A stretch of DNA of 6,107 nt from Candidatus Cloacimonadota bacterium (GTDB lineage: Bacteria; Cloacimonadota; Cloacimonadia; Cloacimonadales; TCS61). Of this stretch, positions 1-5,412 are shown piece by piece. Position 1 is the first letter of the stretch; every line of letters starts with the position of its first letter. Location of the stretch: assembly GCA_030667725.1 (NCBI GenBank), contig DAOUVH010000066.1, positions 1-6,107 of the forward strand, read 5' to 3'. The notes beneath the pieces were generated by a model. The model worked only from the letters and a program-made list of their open reading frames with translations. It had not been told where the DNA came from and searched no databases. Both the position numbers and the translations under genes were made by a program.

Positions 1-1323
1 ATAAATCCTTTGAATAATAGAATACTGGAAGAAGTTGAAGAGTATCCTATCTATCCTGCGAATCACTTTATTATTTCTAAAGATACACTGAAAACTGCCA
101 TCGAACAGATAAAAGAAGAACTCAAGGATAGAATCGATCATTTTGAAAAAGCCGGAAAACTTCTGGAAGCACAGCGAATTAATCAACGGGTGAATTTTGA
201 TATTGAAATGCTGAATGAACTTGGCTTTTGTTCCGGTATTGAAAATTATTCACGTCATCTTACCGGTGGAAAAAAAGGGGAGCCTCCATATTGTTTGTTA
301 GATTATTTTCCTGATGATTTTTTGATGATCATTGATGAATCACACGCTTCAATTCCTCAAATTCATGGTATGTTCGGTGGAGATTATACTCGTAAAAAAA
401 ACCTGATTGATTTTGGTTTCAGGCTTCCTTCCGCTTTCGATAATCGACCATTGAAATTTGAAGAATTTGAGAAGAAGATAAACCAGGTAATTTTTCTATC
501 GGCCACACCGGCAGATTATGAGTTGGAAAAAACTGAAGGTGTTTTTGTAGAGCAGGTTATCCGTCCAACCGGTTTGATGGATCCAGTTATCGAAGTTAAA
601 CCAATAGAAACACAGGTTGATGATTTGATTAAACAGATAAATGAACGAACAATTAAAAAAGAAAAAATATTAGTAACAACCCTGACAAAACGGATGGCAG
701 AAGATTTGAGTGAATATTTAAGCAAAGCAGGAATTAGAACCAGATATCTTCATAGCGAGATCGGTACAATGGAACGGTCTCAGATAATAAGAGAATTTCG
801 TATGGATGAATTTGATGTTCTGGTTGGAATCAACTTACTTCGTGAAGGTCTTGATCTTCCGGAAGTATCATTAGTTGCTATTCTAGATGCAGATAAAGTA
901 GGATTTTTAAGATCAGCAAGATCTCTCATCCAAACGGCTGGTAGAGCTGCCCGCAATACTAACGGAAAGGTTATTTTTTATGCTGAAAAAATGTCCTCAG
1001 CCATGCAGCAAGCAATCTCTGAAACTGATCGCAGAAGAACTAAACAGAAGCAGTATAATTTAGATAACAAAATTACTCCACAATCTATTAAGAAAAATAT
1101 TGACGACATACTTATCTCTACAAGTGTTGCCGACGGTTATCAAAAACCTGGTAAAAAAGATGAAAAATCGGGTAGAGATAAGTTCAAAGAATATTTAGAG
1201 TTAGACTCCATTGAAAGTATTTTGGAGCTATTGGAAAGAGAGATGAATGAAGCATCGGAAAATCTAAATTTTGAGAAAGCTGCTGAACTCAGGGACAGGA
1301 TCTTTGAGCTTAAAGAACTATAA
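1..1323 (+). CDS. uvrB: UvrABC system protein B, 5'-truncated by window edge
   Basis: UvrB is the DNA-damage-verifying helicase-like subunit of nucleotide excision repair; it is loaded by UvrA and recruits UvrC. The reading frame is open from base 1, so the TTG at position 10 is not a start. About 440 codons are visible. The helicase motif II sequence DESH lies at 334-345, about 226 residues earlier than in E. coli UvrB, so the Walker A motif and the damage-binding beta-hairpin are upstream of the window. Visible in order: DESH; the LSATPADYE stretch near 500-530; GINLLREGLD near 826-855; motif VI QTAGRAAR at 931-954; and a C-terminal UVR domain (about 1207-1320, ending NFEKAAELRDRIFELKEL), which contacts UvrC. 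The full length would be about 665 residues, normal for the family. Oddity: the usual DADKEGFLRSER stretch reads DADKVGFLRSAR, losing two acidic residues. The stop is TAA. I see no clear terminator after it. Confidence 0.97.
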   Translation: MNPLNNRILEEVEEYPIYPANHFIISKDTLKTAIEQIKEELKDRIDHFEKAGKLLEAQRINQRVNFDIEMLNELGFCSGIENYSRHLTGGKKGEPPYCLLDYFPDDFLMIIDESHASIPQIHGMFGGDYTRKKNLIDFGFRLPSAFDNRPLKFEEFEKKINQVIFLSATPADYELEKTEGVFVEQVIRPTGLMDPVIEVKPIETQVDDLIKQINERTIKKEKILVTTLTKRMAEDLSEYLSKAGIRTRYLHSEIGTMERSQIIREFRMDEFDVLVGINLLREGLDLPEVSLVAILDADKVGFLRSARSLIQTAGRAARNTNGKVIFYAEKMSSAMQQAISETDRRRTKQKQYNLDNKITPQSIKKNIDDILISTSVADGYQKPGKKDEKSGRDKFKEYLELDSIESILELLEREMNEASENLNFEKAAELRDRIFELKEL

Positions 1324-1439
1324 CCAGGGGTGATTGATACCAAAATGGACTCGCAAGACATCTATTTTTATTTATCAAGAGCAAAAATACGAATTTCAAA
1401 TATTAGCAATTTAATAAAAAAAATAAATATCCAAAATGA

Positions 1440-1475
1440 ATGGATTATAATAGTAAACAAAACTATCATATCCAT
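1440..1475. repeat. Imperfect inverted repeat upstream of korD, possible operator
   Basis: Left arm 1440-1454 pairs with right arm 1462-1475 around a 7-nt AAACAAA loop. Six outer pairs (ATGGAT/ATCCAT), a one-base bulge (T1446), two pairs, one A/C mismatch and five inner pairs (ATAGT/ACTAT) are visible by direct reading. The right arm ends exactly where the korD ribosome binding site begins. It could be a regulator-binding palindrome, or a 5'-UTR hairpin if transcription starts further upstream. The region is AT-rich, so chance is not excluded. Confidence 0.5.
1446..1451 (+). promoter_or_regulatory. Candidate -10 box of the kor operon promoter
   Basis: A perfect TATAAT lies 35 bp before the korD ATG, in the only non-coding gap upstream of the operon. 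No good -35 hexamer is present at the normal distance (about 1423-1428 reads ATAAAT), and the TG at 1441-1442 is slightly too far away to be an extended -10 element. If used, transcription would start near 1457-1459 and give a leader of about 30 nt. The box lies inside the left arm of the inverted repeat at 1440-1475, so a protein bound there would block it. Confidence 0.4.
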
Positions 1476-1486
1476 AAGGAGCTGTA

Positions 1487-1801
1487 ATGCCTAAAATCCA
1501 CAAACCTGAGGATGTCGAAAAACTCAAAGAAGGAACGATCATCAGAAAAGATGATAGACACTCCAAAATGGAAGTAGAGGTTCCAGAAGTAAAATCTACT
1601 GGAGATTACAAGAAGACACCGGTCTATATTTACTACGACTGGTGTAAAAAATGTGGAATTTGTGTTACCTTTTGTCCTACAGGTGCTTTAGGGAGAAGAC
1701 CCGACGGTTCACCTTATGTTCCCCATCCAGAAAAATGTATTCATTGTGAATTGTGTGATCGACTGTGTCCTGATTTTGCGATCACTGGCGCTAAAAGGTA
1801 G
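1487..1801 (+). CDS. korD: 2-oxoglutarate:ferredoxin oxidoreductase, delta (ferredoxin-like) subunit
   Basis: A 104-residue, dicluster ferredoxin-like protein. An N-terminal segment of about 50 residues without cysteines precedes two 4Fe-4S motifs of the CxxCxxCxxxCP type: Cys53/56/59/63 (WCKKCGICVTFCP) and Cys84/87/90/94 (KCIHCELCDRLCP). In four-subunit 2-oxoacid:ferredoxin oxidoreductases the delta subunit carries electrons from the TPP site towards free ferredoxin. The start ATG is supported by AAGGAG at 1476-1481, 5 nt upstream. It is the first gene of the operon. The assignment rests mainly on the following korA, korB and korC genes, since the ferredoxin fold alone would not identify the enzyme. 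No membrane segment or signal peptide is visible, so it should be cytosolic. Confidence 0.88.
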   Translation: MPKIHKPEDVEKLKEGTIIRKDDRHSKMEVEVPEVKSTGDYKKTPVYIYYDWCKKCGICVTFCPTGALGRRPDGSPYVPHPEKCIHCELCDRLCPDFAITGAKR

Positions 1802-1809
1802 GAGGGGAA

Positions 1810-2982
1810 ATGTCGAATAATAAAACAACCCCAAAAACAATATTAATGCAGGGGAATGAAGCTATTGCTCGTGGTGCTTTGGCTGCGGGACTTGATTTCT
1901 TTGCCGGTTATCCGATTACTCCTTCTACAGAAATTGCTGAGATCTGCTCAGTTGAATTGCCCAAATTTGGAGGAAAATTCATTCAAATGGAAGATGAAAT
2001 TGCCAGTATTTCTGCGATTATCGGAGCTTCATTAGCTGGAGCAAAAACGATGACAGCAACCAGTGGACCAGGCTATTCACTTATGACCGAAGGTATAGGG
2101 TTTGCTAAAATGACAGAAACACCTTGTGTTGTTGTGAACGTAATGCGTGGAGGTCCAAGTACAGGTCTTCCTACCAAACCATCCCAATCTGATATTATGC
2201 AGGCACGTTGGGGAAATCATGGAGATGCACCAGCTATAGCTCTCTATCCAAATTCAGTAAGTGAAAGTTATGAACTTTCTATCAGAGCTATGAACCTTGC
2301 CGAAAAGTATAGAACATGTGTTGTTTTACTTTCTGATGAAGTGCTTGGTCATATGCGTGAACCAATTGAGTTGCCGGATCTCTCACAGATAAAGATTGTA
2401 AGGAGAATTACACCAACCAAACCACCGGAATGGTATCAACACTATCCGGATAATCCAAAGTATCCAATGCCTAAGGCTAGTTTTGGTGAAGGATATCGCT
2501 TCCACGTGACTGGTCTATCCCATGATTCAAAAGGATTTCCCACTAACAGAGCAGACGAAACAAAAATTCTAATGGATAGACTTCGCAATAAAATCGCATA
2601 TCATATTGATGATATTGTCCAGATTGAAAACTACCAAATGCAAGATGCCAAAATTGCAATCTTTGCCGCAGGAATTAGTTCTCGAGCGGCTAAAGAGGCA
2701 GTTGTAATGGCTAGAAAAAAAGGCATTAAAGTTGGAATGATGAGACCATTGACGATCTGGCCATTCCCAGATGCCGCAGTGAGAAAATTCCTGGGTGACA
2801 AAAAAGCCATAATAGTACCGGAATTAAATGAAGGACAACTGTCACTTGAATTGAAAAGGGTGATGGGAGGTATCTGGAATTATGAAATCAGGAAGACAAA
2901 AAAGATTGAGGAAATCCATAGAACGGACGGATTACTTATCACACCAGATCAAATTCTGAAATCAATTATGGAGGTAAAATAA
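1810..2982 (+). CDS. korA: 2-oxoglutarate:ferredoxin oxidoreductase, alpha subunit
   Basis: A 390-residue alpha subunit of an enzyme that interconverts 2-oxoglutarate + CoA + oxidised ferredoxin and succinyl-CoA + CO2 + reduced ferredoxin. The N-terminal pyrimidine-binding domain has the family YPITP motif (GYPITPST, residues 33-40), an acidic QMEDE stretch (59-63) expected near the TPP aminopyrimidine, and TSGPG (84-88). RGGPSTGLPT (113-122) followed by QSDI and GNHGD is the form I associate with KorA; branched-chain (Vor) relatives usually read GPGLG there. The segment FGEGYRFHVTGLSHD (225-239) and a C-terminal domain (about 280-390) also fit. It is not fused to the gamma domain, unlike the archaeal two-subunit enzymes. 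AGGAGG at 1800-1805 overlaps the korD stop codon and sits 4 nt before the ATG, suggesting coupled translation. Substrate preference is inferred, not proven. Confidence 0.92.
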   Translation: MSNNKTTPKTILMQGNEAIARGALAAGLDFFAGYPITPSTEIAEICSVELPKFGGKFIQMEDEIASISAIIGASLAGAKTMTATSGPGYSLMTEGIGFAKMTETPCVVVNVMRGGPSTGLPTKPSQSDIMQARWGNHGDAPAIALYPNSVSESYELSIRAMNLAEKYRTCVVLLSDEVLGHMREPIELPDLSQIKIVRRITPTKPPEWYQHYPDNPKYPMPKASFGEGYRFHVTGLSHDSKGFPTNRADETKILMDRLRNKIAYHIDDIVQIENYQMQDAKIAIFAAGISSRAAKEAVVMARKKGIKVGMMRPLTIWPFPDAAVRKFLGDKKAIIVPELNEGQLSLELKRVMGGIWNYEIRKTKKIEEIHRTDGLLITPDQILKSIMEVK

Positions 2983-2983
2983 G

Positions 2984-3835
2984 ATGCAAAAGATATCCCA
3001 AAAATCCATCCATAAATATTTGAGACATGATAAAAAATTTCCGCATGTCTGGTGTCCCGGTTGCAGTAACGGAATAGTATTGGGAGCAGTGATAAGGGCA
3101 ATTGCAGAATTGGATTTAAAAAAAGATAACATTGCCATGGTTTCTGGCATTGGTTGTTCTAGCAGAATGCCCGTATATGCTGATTTCAATACATTGCATA
3201 GTCTGCATGGAAGAGCTATTGCCTATGCAACGGGTGTAAAAATGTATAAACCGGAAATGGATGTGGTTGTTATTACCGGTGATGGTGATGCAACAGCAAT
3301 AGGTGGTAATCACTTTATTCATGCAGCGAGAAGAAATATTGATCTTACAGTCATTCTTATTAATAATTATATCTACGGAATGACAGGTGGACAATATTCT
3401 CCAACAACTCCACACGGAGATAAAGCAACTACAACACCATACGGTAATATAGATCCAACTTTTGATATCTGCAAACTGGCTATTGGAGCAGGTGCAACTT
3501 TTGTAGCAAGAACCTCTGCTTACCATGCTGTTGAAACTCAATCTTTCATCAAACAGGCTTTTAAACACAAAGGTTTCTCATTGGTTGAGGTAATAAGTGC
3601 TTGTCCTGTTATCTACGGTCGTCTAAATAAGAAGGGTGACGCCCCTACAATGATGAAACAGATGAAAGATAATGTGATCCCTATAAAGCAATATGAAAAA
3701 TTATCACCTGAACAAAGGGTTAATAAACAAACAAGAGGAATATTCATTAATGATACCGAGAAAATGGAATATACTCTAGCTTACCAGGAATTGATTGATT
3801 CTTTGAAAGTGCCGGAGGAAGAGAGCAATGAATAA
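2984..3835 (+). CDS. korB: 2-oxoglutarate:ferredoxin oxidoreductase, beta (TPP-binding) subunit
   Basis: A 283-residue thiamine-diphosphate-binding subunit. The TPP/Mg motif is GDGDATAIGGN (99-109), with the closing NN at 127-128 followed by YIYGMTGGQ. Four cysteines, C24 and C27 (WCPGC), C58 (GIGCSS) and C207 (ISACP), have nearly the same spacing as the four ligands (12, 15, 46, 197) reported for the Sulfolobus enzyme beta subunit, from memory. The internal 4Fe-4S cluster next to TPP should therefore be present. TFDICKLAIGAGATFVAR (159-176) is typical of the family. The gene starts 1 nt after the korA stop; GGAGGT at 2970-2975 lies within the end of korA, 8 nt before the ATG. The C-terminal tail after about residue 215 is charged and is likely an interaction segment. 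Related enzymes act on pyruvate or branched-chain 2-oxoacids, and the substrate is inferred from the whole operon. Confidence 0.93.
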   Translation: MQKISQKSIHKYLRHDKKFPHVWCPGCSNGIVLGAVIRAIAELDLKKDNIAMVSGIGCSSRMPVYADFNTLHSLHGRAIAYATGVKMYKPEMDVVVITGDGDATAIGGNHFIHAARRNIDLTVILINNYIYGMTGGQYSPTTPHGDKATTTPYGNIDPTFDICKLAIGAGATFVARTSAYHAVETQSFIKQAFKHKGFSLVEVISACPVIYGRLNKKGDAPTMMKQMKDNVIPIKQYEKLSPEQRVNKQTRGIFINDTEKMEYTLAYQELIDSLKVPEEESNE

Positions 3836-4385
3836 CAAAATATTTAAAAAAGAGATCAGATTAAGCGGTAGTGGTGGGCAAGGTCTTATCACAGCAGGAA
3901 TCATTTTAGCCAAAGCAGCAGTATTAGATAAAGTTCGAGTTACTCAAACCCAGAGCTACGGTCCGGAATCCCGTGGTGGTGCGAGTCGAGCTGATGTTAT
4001 TATCAGCAATGATGAATTTTATTATCCCGAAGCTGTAAATTTTGATGTTCTACTTGCTCTTACTCAAGAGGCTTGTGAAAAATACTCAAAGAATTTAAAG
4101 GATTCAGGCATTTTGATCGCAGATACAACTAATGTTAAAGATATTGTGTATCTGGAAGCTAAAGTTTATGAATTACCTTTCACGGAAATAGCAATGAAAA
4201 AATTAGGAACAATGCTTCCTACAAACATTTTGTCACTGGCATTTCTGGTTAAGATCACAGGTGTTGTTTCTGAAAGCTCTCTTAAAACAGCAGTATGCGA
4301 TTTTGTGAAACCACAATTTAAAAACTTGAATATGAAAGCAATAAAAATAGGTTTCAAGCTTGCTTCTGAAGAAATAAAATCATAA
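3828..4385 (+). CDS. korC: 2-oxoglutarate:ferredoxin oxidoreductase, gamma subunit
   Basis: A 185-residue gamma subunit of the 2-oxoacid:ferredoxin oxidoreductase. It begins with the glycine-rich GSGGQG loop (residues 14-19) and has the family signature QSYGPESRGGASRADV (42-57), both thought to help form the CoA-binding region. The length of about 180-190 residues is usual for a separate gamma subunit. The ATG lies inside the end of korB (8-nt overlap, different frame). GGAGG at 3814-3818 is 9 nt upstream, so translation is probably coupled to korB. It is the last gene of the tight operon: a 328-bp non-coding stretch follows. No hydrophobic segment long enough to cross a membrane was noticed. 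Confidence 0.93.
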   Translation: MNNKIFKKEIRLSGSGGQGLITAGIILAKAAVLDKVRVTQTQSYGPESRGGASRADVIISNDEFYYPEAVNFDVLLALTQEACEKYSKNLKDSGILIADTTNVKDIVYLEAKVYELPFTEIAMKKLGTMLPTNILSLAFLVKITGVVSESSLKTAVCDFVKPQFKNLNMKAIKIGFKLASEEIKS

Positions 4386-4461
4386 AAGCTAATGGAATAA
4401 ATCTAGATTATTTGACGCTATAAATATTAGTTAGTGGGTAGTTTAAATTAATAATATTAAA

Positions 4462-4491
4462 TTGACAACATCTCACTAATTTTGCTTTAAG
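4462..4491 (+). promoter_or_regulatory. Candidate promoter for a leader RNA or small RNA
   Basis: A perfect TTGACA (4462-4467) is followed, after an 18-bp spacer, by TTTAAG (4486-4491), which matches 4 of 6 bases of the -10 consensus. A start near 4498 would give a transcript of about 190 nt that ends at the 4652-4685 hairpin or reads through into the iron-sulfur subunit gene. The -10 match is weak and the DNA is AT-rich. Confidence 0.3.
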
Positions 4492-4551
4492 TCAAAATGT
4501 AATATTGAAGTTTATAATAAATTCTTTGATAACTCGGAACCAATTTCAAAG

Positions 4552-4596
4552 AGGTTGTTTTGAATGCACTAAAGAAAGGTTTTGTTTTGAATTGCC
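4552..4596 (+). repeat. Imperfect direct repeat in the leader region
   Basis: AGGTTGTTTTGAATGC at 4552-4567 is repeated as AGGTTTTGTTTTGAATTGCC at 4577-4596. The second copy carries an extra TT in the T-run and an extra T before GC. The copies start 25 bp apart. Both contain TTTTGAAT, whose complement ATTCAAAA occurs once downstream at 4605-4612. This could be paired binding sites or competing RNA arms; the function is unknown. Confidence 0.5.
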
Positions 4597-4612
4597 GTTT
4601 GAAAATTCAAAA
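4585..4612. repeat. Perfect 9-bp inverted repeat
   Basis: TTTTGAATT (4585-4593) and AATTCAAAA (4604-4612) are exact complements around a 10-nt centre, and G·T pairs at 4584/4613 and 4583/4614 could extend the stem in RNA. No T-run follows, so it is not a simple terminator. The right arm also belongs to a tighter palindrome, TTTGAA-AA-TTCAAA, at 4598-4611. Confidence 0.5.
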
Positions 4613-4620
4613 TGTAAATG

Positions 4621-4649
4621 TTGAAATAAGCGATAATAAAAATTAATAT
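4621..4649 (+). promoter_or_regulatory. Candidate promoter for the iron-sulfur/flavoprotein operon
   Basis: TTGAAA (4621-4626, 5 of 6 to the -35 consensus), an ideal 17-bp spacer and TAATAT (4644-4649, 4 of 6 to the -10 consensus). The expected start near 4656 falls inside the left arm of the 4652-4685 hairpin, so transcripts from here would lack part of that arm and escape termination. This is prediction only, in AT-rich DNA. Confidence 0.38.
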
Positions 4650-4651
4650 AG

Positions 4652-4685
4652 AAAACACAGTTGTTATATTTAGCTGTGTTTTTTT
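4652..4685 (+). terminator. Rho-independent terminator or attenuator before the iron-sulfur subunit gene
   Basis: AAAACACAG (4652-4660) pairs perfectly with CTGTGTTTT (4674-4682) around a 13-nt centre, and a run of nine T ends at 4685. The stem has only three G-C pairs but the form is standard. It ends 28 nt before the next start codon and about 12 nt before its ribosome binding site. It may end kor read-through or a leader RNA. On the opposite strand the arm is followed only by a short T-run, so a two-way role is less likely. Confidence 0.65.
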
Positions 4686-4713
4686 ATGCATTATAAAAGG
4701 AGGAAGTATACTG

Positions 4714-5400
4714 ATGGATGTCAAACACGAAATGATTAAGGTGTATATCAGTGGAGAATTATTCCATGTTCCTGAAGGTTCCACCATCATCATGGCTTTG
4801 GAATACGCTGGATTCCAATTGAAAAAAGGTATTGGCTGCCGGGAAGGATACTGTGGAGCCTGTGCTACCGTATACCGTGAAAAAGGTGATTATAAATTGA
4901 AAGGTGGATTAGCTTGTCAAACAGTCGTAAACGATGGAATGGCTATTGCAATGATCCCATCCGTACCTGCCGAAAAACCTATTTACGATCTGAATGATCT
5001 CACACCTGATGTAGGAACTTTCACACAACTTTTTCCCAGTGTGTTTCGTTGTGTTTCCTGCAATACCTGTACTAAAGCATGTCCCCAGGACATTGAGGTA
5101 ATGGATTATGTTCAGGCACTAATTCGGGGAGATATAGCCAAAGCAGCAGATCTTTCCTTTGATTGCATTCGTTGTGGTTTATGTGCTTTACGTTGCCCTG
5201 CCGAGATCGTGCAATACAACGCAGGCATTTTAGCCAGACGATTGTATGGTAAATACCTATCTAAAAATAGCCCTGAATTGGACGCAAGGCTTAAAGAGAT
5301 TGAGGATGGGAAATTCGACAAAGAAATTGAAGAATTAAAAAAAATGCCCGACGATAAGCTTTCTAAAAAGTACTATAGTCGTGAAATAAAAATTTCATAG
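4714..5400 (+). CDS. Iron-sulfur subunit of a fumarate reductase/succinate dehydrogenase-like enzyme
   Basis: A 228-residue electron-transfer subunit. The N-terminal 2Fe-2S domain (about 7-95) has Cys42, 47, 50 and 68 in GCREGYCGAC...LAC, the SdhB/FrdB-type pattern. Two 4Fe-4S motifs of the CxxCxxCxxxCP type follow: Cys113/116/119/123 and Cys151/154/157/161. Standard SdhB/FrdB has a C-x5-C-x3-CP second motif holding a 3Fe-4S cluster; here it is a plain ferredoxin motif, so two 4Fe-4S clusters are predicted. The layout resembles the N-terminal part of methanogen TfrB (thiol:fumarate reductase) but lacks its HdrB-like cysteine-rich C-terminal domain. The C-terminus (about 185-228) is charged and helical-looking. 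AAGGAGGAA at 4697-4705 supports the ATG, though spacing is long (10 nt from AGGAGG); Met7 is a less likely alternative. The flavoprotein gene follows after 12 nt. No membrane segment is visible. Confidence 0.85.
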   Translation: MDVKHEMIKVYISGELFHVPEGSTIIMALEYAGFQLKKGIGCREGYCGACATVYREKGDYKLKGGLACQTVVNDGMAIAMIPSVPAEKPIYDLNDLTPDVGTFTQLFPSVFRCVSCNTCTKACPQDIEVMDYVQALIRGDIAKAADLSFDCIRCGLCALRCPAEIVQYNAGILARRLYGKYLSKNSPELDARLKEIEDGKFDKEIEELKKMPDDKLSKKYYSREIKIS

Positions 5401-5412
5401 CAGGAGCGAGTA

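Larger units (their letters stand above)
4386..4713. other. AT-rich non-coding gap between korC and the iron-sulfur subunit gene
   Basis: No credible gene is visible: every ATG on the + strand here meets a stop within a few codons. The region contains a short palindrome just after korC (AATCTAGATT, 4400-4409) and two candidate promoters. It also has a cluster of TTTTGAA/TTCAAAA elements between 4544 and 4612, and a hairpin with a T-run at 4652-4685. It may hold an attenuated leader or a small RNA. No tRNA-like or rRNA-like sequence was recognised, and no clear T-tailed terminator lies immediately after korC. Confidence 0.7.

Noticed and set aside
10..12. TTG as the start codon of the uvrB-like gene
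   Set aside because: The frame is open to base 1, no ribosome binding site can be seen, and the DESH motif position shows that about 226 residues are missing upstream.
516..725. Minus-strand open frame inside uvrB
   Set aside because: Antisense to conserved UvrB coding sequence, with low-complexity Ser/Ile-rich product; other minus-strand frames at 1140-1361, 2962-3189, 4166-4357 and 5112-5321 were rejected for the same reason.
3116..3568. Minus-strand open frame of 150 codons inside korB
   Set aside because: It lies wholly antisense to a well-supported TPP-binding gene and its Cys/Ser/Ile-rich product has no recognisable motif: a shadow frame.
4396..4413. Palindrome around AATCTAGATT as the kor terminator
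   Set aside because: It has no loop and only a three-base T-run after it; at most a weak operator-like palindrome in AT-rich DNA.
4430..4480. Long AT-rich hairpin pairing TTAGTGGG with CTCACTAA
   Set aside because: The eight-base outer stem includes a wobble pair, the interior is almost entirely A/T, and no T-run follows; too likely to be chance to list as a feature.
4569..4793. Minus-strand open frame of 74 codons with a hydrophobic look
   Set aside because: It runs antisense through the start of the iron-sulfur subunit gene and across the terminator. The hydrophobic composition follows from AT-rich DNA, and no convincing ribosome binding site was noticed.
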